The notes beneath the pieces are model-generated. The model was given only the letters and a program-made list of their open reading frames with translations, was not told the origin of the DNA and did no database searches. Both the position numbers and the translations under genes were made by a program. A DNA stretch of 64,000 bases from Enterobacter sp. 638 (GTDB lineage: Bacteria > Pseudomonadota > Gammaproteobacteria > Enterobacterales > Enterobacteriaceae), in contig NC_009436.1 in assembly GCF_000016325.1 (NCBI RefSeq), positions 1,364,001 to 1,428,000 on the forward strand. The letters run 5' to 3'. The first letter of the stretch is position 1. The number at the start of each line of letters is the position of its first letter. Below, in pieces: positions 57,311 through 64,000 of the stretch.

Positions 57311-58228
57311 ATGACTGCCGAAAAGCCGGGATTACACCCGCGTAACCGCCACCGCAGCCGCTACGACATGAATGCCCTGTGTCAGAGCTGCCCTCAACTG
57401 CAAGCGTTCATCGTGCAGACGCCTGCAGGTGAACCCTCAGTGAATTTTGCCGACCCGCTGGCGGTAAAAGCGCTGAACAAGGCGCTGCTGGCCCATTTTT
57501 ACGGCGTTACGCAGTGGGACATTCCGGAAGGTTTTCTCTGCCCGCCTGTTCCTGGACGTGCTGATTACGTTCATCATCTCGCCGATTTGCTGGCGGAAGA
57601 TAATGCCGGGACGATCCCGCCGCAAGCGACGGTGCTGGATATTGGCACGGGCGCGAATCTGATTTATCCGCTGATTGGTGTCGCGGAATACGGCTGGCGC
57701 TTTACCGGAAGCGAAACCGGGAAAGATGCGTATGCCAGCGCACAGGCGATCGTGAACGGGAACGAGGGGCTGACCCGCGCGATTCGATTACGTCGTCAGA
57801 AAGAGGCGTCCGACATTTTCAACGGCATCATTCATAAGAATGAAAGCTACGACGCCACGATGTGTAATCCCCCTTTCCATGATTCAGCTGAGACGGCCCG
57901 CGCAGGCAGCGAACGTAAGCGTCGCAACCTCGGTCAGGCAGAAGATGGTGCGCTGAACTTTGGCGGTCAACAGCACGAGCTGTGGTGTGAAGGTGGCGAA
58001 GTAGCTTTCATTGAGAAGATGATTGCGGAAAGCAAATTGTTTGCCCGTCAGGTGAAATGGTTTACGACGCTGGTTTCTCGTGGCGATAATTTACCGCCGC
58101 TGTATCGTGCGTTGACTGCCGTAGGCGCGGTAAAAGTGGTGAAAAAAGAGATGGCGCAAGGGCAGAAGCAAAGCCGCTTTATCGCCTGGACGTTTATGGA
58201 CGACGCCAAACGCCGCAAATCGTTTTAA
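57311..58228 (+). CDS. rlmF: 23S rRNA m6A1618 methyltransferase RlmF
   Basis: SAM-dependent methyltransferase, 305 residues, modifying A1618 of 23S rRNA. SAM motif I is [16 protein letters not shown] (about 110), and the N6-adenine catalytic motif is CNPPFHDS (about 187). Other family stretches are [12 protein letters not shown] at the N-terminus and [17 protein letters not shown]. It is 3 residues shorter than the E. coli form at the C-terminus, with no sign of damage. AAAGGAGA precedes the ATG. Confidence 0.97.
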   Translation: MTAEKPGLHPRNRHRSRYDMNALCQSCPQLQAFIVQTPAGEPSVNFADPLAVKALNKALLAHFYGVTQWDIPEGFLCPPVPGRADYVHHLADLLAEDNAGTIPPQATVLDIGTGANLIYPLIGVAEYGWRFTGSETGKDAYASAQAIVNGNEGLTRAIRLRRQKEASDIFNGIIHKNESYDATMCNPPFHDSAETARAGSERKRRNLGQAEDGALNFGGQQHELWCEGGEVAFIEKMIAESKLFARQVKWFTTLVSRGDNLPPLYRALTAVGAVKVVKKEMAQGQKQSRFIAWTFMDDAKRRKSF

Positions 58229-58247
58229 GCGTGATGTATTGGTGATG

Positions 58248-58270
58248 TGCCGGGCAACAATGCCCGGCCT
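58248..58270 (+). terminator. Hairpin between rlmF and ybiO
   Basis: GCCGGGCA-ACAA-TGCCCGGC followed by CTGTTTT; a probable intrinsic terminator for rlmF, close to the convergent ybiO stop. Confidence 0.75.
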
Positions 58271-58273
58271 GTT

Positions 58274-60487
58274 TTAAAGCGTCGGTTCCTGCGGTGGCGG
58301 AAGTGCGCCAGCAGGCGAGAGCACCTGATACGTCTGAACGGGTGTTCGCACTTCTGCCAGATCAAAGTGTTTCTTCACCATGCTGTCGAGCGCAAAACGC
58401 ACCGTCCACTGTTTCAGCGGCTGGGTAGTGAATGAGACGCGCAGCGTAAAGGCGGTATTCGTCAGCCCCACAATCCCCGCAAACGACGGTTCACCGATCA
58501 CCAGCCCTCGGATATCCTCCATCTCCATCAGCTCCTCTACCGCCGATCTGAGCGCCTGTTTGGCTTTGTCTGCGTCCTCATGGCGATCCACGTCGTAATT
58601 TGCCACCACAGACCCGATACCTCGCACGAAGTTGGCGAAGGTGGTAATCGAAGACCACGGAATGATGTGATACGCGCCAGTGTCTTGTCGTACGCCAACG
58701 GAACGGATCGACATCCGCTCCACGGTGCCGGTTAATGGCCCAATGGTCACCAGATCGCCGGTGTTCATCCCGTTCTCAAACTGAATGAAAATCCCGGTAA
58801 TGATGTCTTTCACCAGCGTTTGTGACCCGAACGAAATCGCCAGGCCGAGTGCACCCGCACCTGCCAGCAGCGGCGCGATATTCACGCCAATTTCAGAAAG
58901 CACAATCATGATGGTGATGGTACTGATAATAACGGCCAGCGCATTGCGGAATAACGTTAACAGCGTGCGGGCTCGCGCGCTGGGCAGAGGGCGTCCGTGA
59001 ATATCTGACACCAGCCGGTTCTCAATCAGACTCGCCAAAAGTGTCCAGCCAACCGCCGAGAAGAACAGGATCAGCGCGATACGAATCAGGATATCCACCG
59101 TTTTCTCGCCCGCGCCGTTGTGCAGCCAGTTCCAGAAGTCAAACAGCCCCCAGGCGTTAAGCAGCAGCATAATGGACACGCAAACTGTCAGAATGCGCGC
59201 GACTTTCAACGACGTTGAGATCCAGCTGTTCACACGTTTCTGCAATTCGGGATAATTTCGCTGTACCTGTGGAGAAAGCGTGACGGTTTTCGAAATCCAG
59301 CGCGACAGCAAACCCGACACAAACGCTGCGATACCAATAATCGCCAGGCTGTGGAATGTCGCCCCCATCATAAACTTCAGGCTGTTGCCCGGATCGAACA
59401 GCGAGAAGAAGCACAGCACAATAAAATAGGCGCTGGCGAGCCAGTGCCATATCAGCGCAAACGCACGGATAAACAGGCTAAAAAAAGAGAGCGAGCGATC
59501 GGCGAGATGCAATAGCCCGTCGGTGATGGCTTTTTTGTTGTGAAAAATCAGGTACAACGCCCAGACGGTAATGCAGATCATGATAAGCACGTTGGCCAGC
59601 GCGCCAATTTGGACATTGACCTGGTTTGAGATAATCGGCACTGCGACCAGCAGACCGTAACCAATCAGCCCGCTGAGAATGCTCAGGCGAAGCGCCCAAT
59701 ATTTTGCGTGCTCATCGCTGAGGGTGAAAGGCCGTAAATCCGCCACGCGTGGGCAAAATAGCAAACGTAAAAGCGCTTTGAAAAATTCAATCAGGGCGAA
59801 GGCGTTAAGAAATAGGCTTTGCTGAAAGGCGATGGTGTGGTTCCCGGCATCGAGATTATCACTGAGAATTTGACCGACAAACAGCGTCAGCGCCAGTAGC
59901 AGCAAATCGATAATGAACGCCCCGGCAATCATCAGCGGTAAGTGAAACCAGCTGCTTCTTTCCCGATTCTTTTTGCGTCCCCATTGCCCCATTTTGCGGT
60001 ACAGCGGCCAGGCGCACAGACGCACCAGCCAGTAAAAGGCAAAGACCATGGCGGCCAGCATCAGAAAATGGCTGGCGGCGTTATTGAACGTTTGCGGATT
60101 AAAGGCCTTATGCGGGGAACCGATCAGATTGCGATAGAGCTGAGCGAAGCGTGCTGATAGCGCGTCGCCATAATGACGGCCCACGTCGGTGACGTTTTCC
60201 AGCACGGTTTTTTGTTCAACCACGTCCGGAGGCGTGATTTTTGGGATCGGATCCTGCGGTGGCGTCGCAGCAACGGTACGGAGCTGTTCGATCAGCTCCT
60301 GGCGCGAGGTGTCATTCTCGAGCACATCCGCGAGCGCACTGTAGGCGGCTTTCTTTTGTTCAACGTCAGGTTCAGGGGCTGGCGTGGTTTGCTGGGAGGT
60401 TGACGCGCCGGTCGTGACGCCCGGAATAGTGACCGCCTGCGCGGGCGCGCAGAACAGACAAAACAGTAGCAGCAGGATCCACGGCAC
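58274..60487 (-). CDS. ybiO: Mechanosensitive channel YbiO (MscS family)
   Basis: Large MscS-type channel of 737 residues. A signal peptide ends near PAQA (18), then a periplasmic domain rich in Gln/Thr/Pro to about 130, followed by about ten hydrophobic segments. The pore helix is in NIAPLLAGAGALGLAISFGSQ (about 535-555), then the MscS beta domain FENGMNTGDLVTIG. It opens under hypo-osmotic shock. It is a single gene with no clear partner. Confidence 0.95.
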   Translation of the reverse strand: MPWILLLLFCLFCAPAQAVTIPGVTTGASTSQQTTPAPEPDVEQKKAAYSALADVLENDTSRQELIEQLRTVAATPPQDPIPKITPPDVVEQKTVLENVTDVGRHYGDALSARFAQLYRNLIGSPHKAFNPQTFNNAASHFLMLAAMVFAFYWLVRLCAWPLYRKMGQWGRKKNRERSSWFHLPLMIAGAFIIDLLLLALTLFVGQILSDNLDAGNHTIAFQQSLFLNAFALIEFFKALLRLLFCPRVADLRPFTLSDEHAKYWALRLSILSGLIGYGLLVAVPIISNQVNVQIGALANVLIMICITVWALYLIFHNKKAITDGLLHLADRSLSFFSLFIRAFALIWHWLASAYFIVLCFFSLFDPGNSLKFMMGATFHSLAIIGIAAFVSGLLSRWISKTVTLSPQVQRNYPELQKRVNSWISTSLKVARILTVCVSIMLLLNAWGLFDFWNWLHNGAGEKTVDILIRIALILFFSAVGWTLLASLIENRLVSDIHGRPLPSARARTLLTLFRNALAVIISTITIMIVLSEIGVNIAPLLAGAGALGLAISFGSQTLVKDIITGIFIQFENGMNTGDLVTIGPLTGTVERMSIRSVGVRQDTGAYHIIPWSSITTFANFVRGIGSVVANYDVDRHEDADKAKQALRSAVEELMEMEDIRGLVIGEPSFAGIVGLTNTAFTLRVSFTTQPLKQWTVRFALDSMVKKHFDLAEVRTPVQTYQVLSPAGALPPPQEPTL

Positions 60488-60575
60488 GGCTTCCTCCGAT
60501 GAAGAAAATGTTCAGCAAAATGATAAGTATAGAAGGAGCACGGGGGAGGGAAGTTTTTGGGAACAATCTGGCATT

Positions 60576-60605
60576 AAAAAGCCGGGCGATAATGTGCCCG
60601 GCTTT
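60576..60605 (-). terminator. Terminator of glnHPQ
   Basis: Minus strand AAAGCCGGGCAC-ATTAT-CGCCCGGCTTTTT, about 20 bases beyond the glnQ stop. Confidence 0.9.
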
Positions 60606-60625
60606 GGATGATTAGCGTGACAATA

Positions 60626-61348
60626 TCAGGAGACGTGCTGCAAGAATTCCTGCAAACGCTGGCTCGGCGGATTTTCGATCAGCGCCTGCGGATTGCCATC
60701 TTCGGCAATGCGGCCTTTATCAATGAAAATCAGACGGGACGCCACTTTCTCGGCAAAGCCGATTTCGTGAGTCACGATCACCATCGTCATACCTTCTTCC
60801 GCCAAATCCTGCATAACTTTCAATACTTCATGACGCAGTTCTGGATCCAGCGCAGAGGTCGGCTCATCGAAAAGCATCATTTTCGGTTTCACCGCCAGCG
60901 CACGGGCGATCGCCACGCGTTGCTGCTGACCACCGGAAAGCTCAGAGGGGTAGTGATGAGCACGTTCTGCAAGGCCGACTTTCGCCAGCAGTTCTTTCGC
61001 CAGTTTCTCAGCTGCCGCTTTGTTGGCTCCGCGCACGCGCAGTGGACCGAACATCACGTTTTCCAGCGCCGTCAGGTGCGGGAACAGATAAAACTGCTGG
61101 AACACCATACCCGCTTCCTGACGAATCAAACGCTCGTCCACTTTCGGGTCGTTCACTTTCAAACCATCGACAAACAGATCGCCGCTGGTGATCTCTTCCA
61201 GCTTGTTGATGCAGCGCAGCAGCGTTGATTTACCGGAACCTGACGGTCCGATAATGACCACCACTTCGCCCTGTTTAATATTCAGATCGATATCGTGCAG
61301 CACTTTCGTGGGACCGAAGTGCTTGGAAACGTTTTTAAATTCAATCAC
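60626..61348 (-). CDS. glnQ: Glutamine ABC ATPase GlnQ
   Basis: ATPase of the high-affinity glutamine importer, 240 residues. Walker A is GPSGSGKST (about 34), Q-loop [10 protein letters not shown], signature [15 protein letters not shown] (about 134), Walker [13 protein letters not shown] and switch His in [10 protein letters not shown]. It overlaps the glnP stop by four bases. It is the last gene of glnHPQ, under nitrogen control from upstream of glnH. Confidence 0.98.
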   Translation of the reverse strand: MIEFKNVSKHFGPTKVLHDIDLNIKQGEVVVIIGPSGSGKSTLLRCINKLEEITSGDLFVDGLKVNDPKVDERLIRQEAGMVFQQFYLFPHLTALENVMFGPLRVRGANKAAAEKLAKELLAKVGLAERAHHYPSELSGGQQQRVAIARALAVKPKMMLFDEPTSALDPELRHEVLKVMQDLAEEGMTMVIVTHEIGFAEKVASRLIFIDKGRIAEDGNPQALIENPPSQRLQEFLQHVS

Positions 61349-62004
61349 AGGATTTTCATCCTTCTTTCAAGACGGCGCAGAACAAAGCTCAGCAGCAGCG
61401 TAATAATCAGATAAACCACCGCAACGGCGCTCCAGATTTCCAGTGCACGGAAGTTACCGGCAATGATCTCTTGGCCCTGACGGGTTAATTCAGCCACCCC
61501 GATAACGATAAACAGCGAGGTATCTTTGATACTGATGATCCACTGGTTGCCCAGCGGTGGCAGCATACGACGCAGCGCCAGCGGCAGAATAACGTGGCGA
61601 ATGGTTTCGCGACGGGACAGGCCCAGCGCCAGACCGGCTTCACTAAAGCCTTTATGAATCGACAGCACCGCGCCACGGGTGATTTCCGCAATGTAGGCGC
61701 CGGAGTTGATCATAATGGTCACGACCGCAGCGCTGAACGGATCGATGCGCAGATCGTTAAATGCCATAGGCAGGGCGAAGTAGATAAACATGACCTGTAC
61801 GACGATGGGCGTACCGCGGATCACTTCGATGAAAACCAGTGCGATATGGTTTGCAATCCAGCCACCGTAGCTGCGAGCGAAACCGGCCACAAGACCGATA
61901 ATCAACCCGCCAGCCAGACCGAGGACCGAAATCCACAGGGTCATTTTAGCGCCTTCAAGCAAGAGAGGAATGGCAGGCCAGATGGCGCTCCAGTCAAACT
62001 GCAT
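61345..62004 (-). CDS. glnP: Glutamine ABC permease GlnP
   Basis: Polar-amino-acid permease, 219 residues, with five membrane helices. The EAA motif [24 protein letters not shown] is near residues 130-153. The start at 62004 gives [15 protein letters not shown] as in E. coli; the longer open frame runs into the intergenic hairpin. It forms the membrane part with GlnQ and receives substrate from GlnH. Confidence 0.98.
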   Translation of the reverse strand: MQFDWSAIWPAIPLLLEGAKMTLWISVLGLAGGLIIGLVAGFARSYGGWIANHIALVFIEVIRGTPIVVQVMFIYFALPMAFNDLRIDPFSAAVVTIMINSGAYIAEITRGAVLSIHKGFSEAGLALGLSRRETIRHVILPLALRRMLPPLGNQWIISIKDTSLFIVIGVAELTRQGQEIIAGNFRALEIWSAVAVVYLIITLLLSFVLRRLERRMKIL

Positions 62005-62037
62005 GATAATTTCCTGTAACCGTGGTTCTAAAAAATG

Positions 62038-62058
62038 CAGGGGCGAAAGCCGCCCCTG
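62038..62058 (-). other. Intercistronic hairpin between glnH and glnP
   Basis: CAGGGGCG-N5-CGCCCCTG in the 78-base gap, with no T-run after it. It probably stabilises the upstream glnH message or partly attenuates, so that GlnH is made in excess of the membrane parts, as is usual for binding-protein operons. Confidence 0.7.
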
Positions 62059-62082
62059 AGCGTACAACGTCTTTAATAATAA

Positions 62083-62874
<792 letters not shown>

Positions 62875-62879
62875 CTATA

Positions 62880-62895
62880 TGAAAAAATCGTGCCA
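62880..62895 (-). promoter_or_regulatory. Sigma-54 promoter of glnHPQ
   Basis: Minus strand TGGCAC-GATTT-TTTCA: a perfect -24 element and a near-consensus -12 at the correct spacing, about 55-70 bases before glnH. Confidence 0.82.
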
Positions 62896-62968
62896 ACTTT
62901 ACAACCTATTGTTTTGCAAAGAGGATATATACTTACGTTGCACAATAATCGTTGCAAGAGTATCGATT

Positions 62969-62997
62969 TGCACCAAAGTGAGGCACTGTTTTGGTGC
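62969..62997 (-). promoter_or_regulatory. Two overlapping NtrC sites upstream of glnH
   Basis: GCACTG-TTT-TGGTGC (62983-62997) is a strong NtrC enhancer, and TGCACCA-AAG-TGAGGCA (62969-62985) a weaker one. Their centres are about 109 and 122 bases upstream of the expected sigma-54 start, the distances known for E. coli glnHp2. The rest of 62827-63140 holds no gene. Confidence 0.75.
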
Positions 62998-63142
62998 GTT
63001 TCAATGTAGTCAACAGACGGAAGGATATTAAGCGCAATTAACGACGATAAAACAATCGTTCGTTAACGATTTTGTGAGGTGATTATTACAACTTTTTTAC
63101 TTTTGCAGGCGTCGCAGGAAAAATTGTGCACCATAAATGTGC

Positions 63143-63170
63143 AAAACCCCCACCGTAAGGCGAGGGTTTG
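63143..63170 (-). terminator. Terminator of dps
   Basis: Minus strand CCCTCGCC-TTAC-GGTGGGGG followed by TTTTG, about 19 bases past the dps stop. The stem contains a G-T pair. Confidence 0.82.
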
Positions 63171-63188
63171 ATTGAAATTCCGTATGGA

Positions 63189-63758
<570 letters not shown>

Positions 63759-63769
63759 TCATTCTGCAG

Positions 63770-64000
63770 GGTTGTCTGTGCCTATCGATTTAATAGTGAT
63801 AATAATGTTATTTTTTAATTCGTTGAATTTATTAGTGTTTGTTTTATTTGTTGCGGATGAGTCTTAATTTCATGAAGTCATGTGAAATGCACAAAAATAT
63901 TTCATTATGATGACAAAGTATGTGCGGAAATAACGTATGATAAGAATTGGCGTATATTCTGCATGGCAAGAAACCATGCAGAATAGGGCATATTAATGTA
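63770..64000. other. AT-rich region with an 11-bp inverted repeat, right edge
   Basis: No gene is recognised before the window ends. ATTCTGCATGG-CAAGAAA-CCATGCAGAAT (63956-63984) is a perfect inverted repeat with no T-run on either side. In E. coli rhtA and ompX follow dps; no rhtA-like frame is visible in the bases present. Confidence 0.5.

Overview
The window is a stretch of chromosome from a member of the Enterobacteriaceae. Gene order and protein sequences follow the Escherichia coli tolB-pal to dps interval (the gal-attλ-bio region) almost gene for gene. It is not E. coli itself: a complete histidine-utilisation (hut) cluster sits between ybhC and bioA, as in Salmonella, Klebsiella and Enterobacter-type genomes; the tRNA cluster has five genes where E. 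coli has seven; and an extra ABC ATPase gene lies between bioD and uvrB. An Enterobacter/Lelliottia/Leclercia-like genome is the best guess, but I cannot name a species from memory alone. Coding density is high, composition looks even, and I see no insertion sequence, prophage or CRISPR array.

Layout, left to right. 1-1829: the end of tolB, then pal and cpoB (envelope constriction). 1991-2665: a tRNA cluster Lys-Val-Lys-Lys-Lys with two 76-nt structured spacer repeats. 2882-4773: NadR-controlled nadA-pnuC. 4770-8419: zitB, ybgS, aroG, gpmA. 8743-13098: galETKM with both classical GalR operators. 13206-18513: modF-modE facing acrZ and modABC. 18514-21810: ybhA, pgl, ybhC. 21860-21874: an exact copy of the 15-bp phage lambda attB core, unoccupied. 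22003-28280: hutIGC and hutUH, each preceded by a HutC-like operator. 28330-33333: bioA divergent from bioBFCD around a BirA operator. 33296-34018: orphan UrtE-like ATPase. 34348-36789: uvrB with DnaA boxes and two LexA-geometry boxes. 36883-40842: ybhK, then the molybdenum-cofactor riboswitch and moaABCDE. 40901-45219: ybhL, ybhN-clsB-ybhP, ybhQ. 45181-50821: cecR-ybhGFSR efflux operon. 51054-55747: rhlE, dinG-ybiB. 55867-57069: ybiJ, ybiI, mcbA. 57311-60487: rlmF, ybiO. 60626-62826: glnHPQ with sigma-54/NtrC control. 63189-63692: dps.

Functionally the genes form several metabolic units: galactose catabolism, histidine catabolism, NAD and biotin biosynthesis, and molybdate uptake linked to molybdopterin synthesis through two ModE-type boxes (modA and moaA promoters). 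Stress functions (uvrB, dinG, dps, cecR efflux, clsB) are mixed in. Nothing here amounts to a wholly new system. The most interesting points are the tRNA-sized spacer elements, the intact attB site, the orphan ABC ATPase whose signature motif is degenerate and whose 3' end overlaps bioD, and the paired LexA-like palindromes before uvrB.
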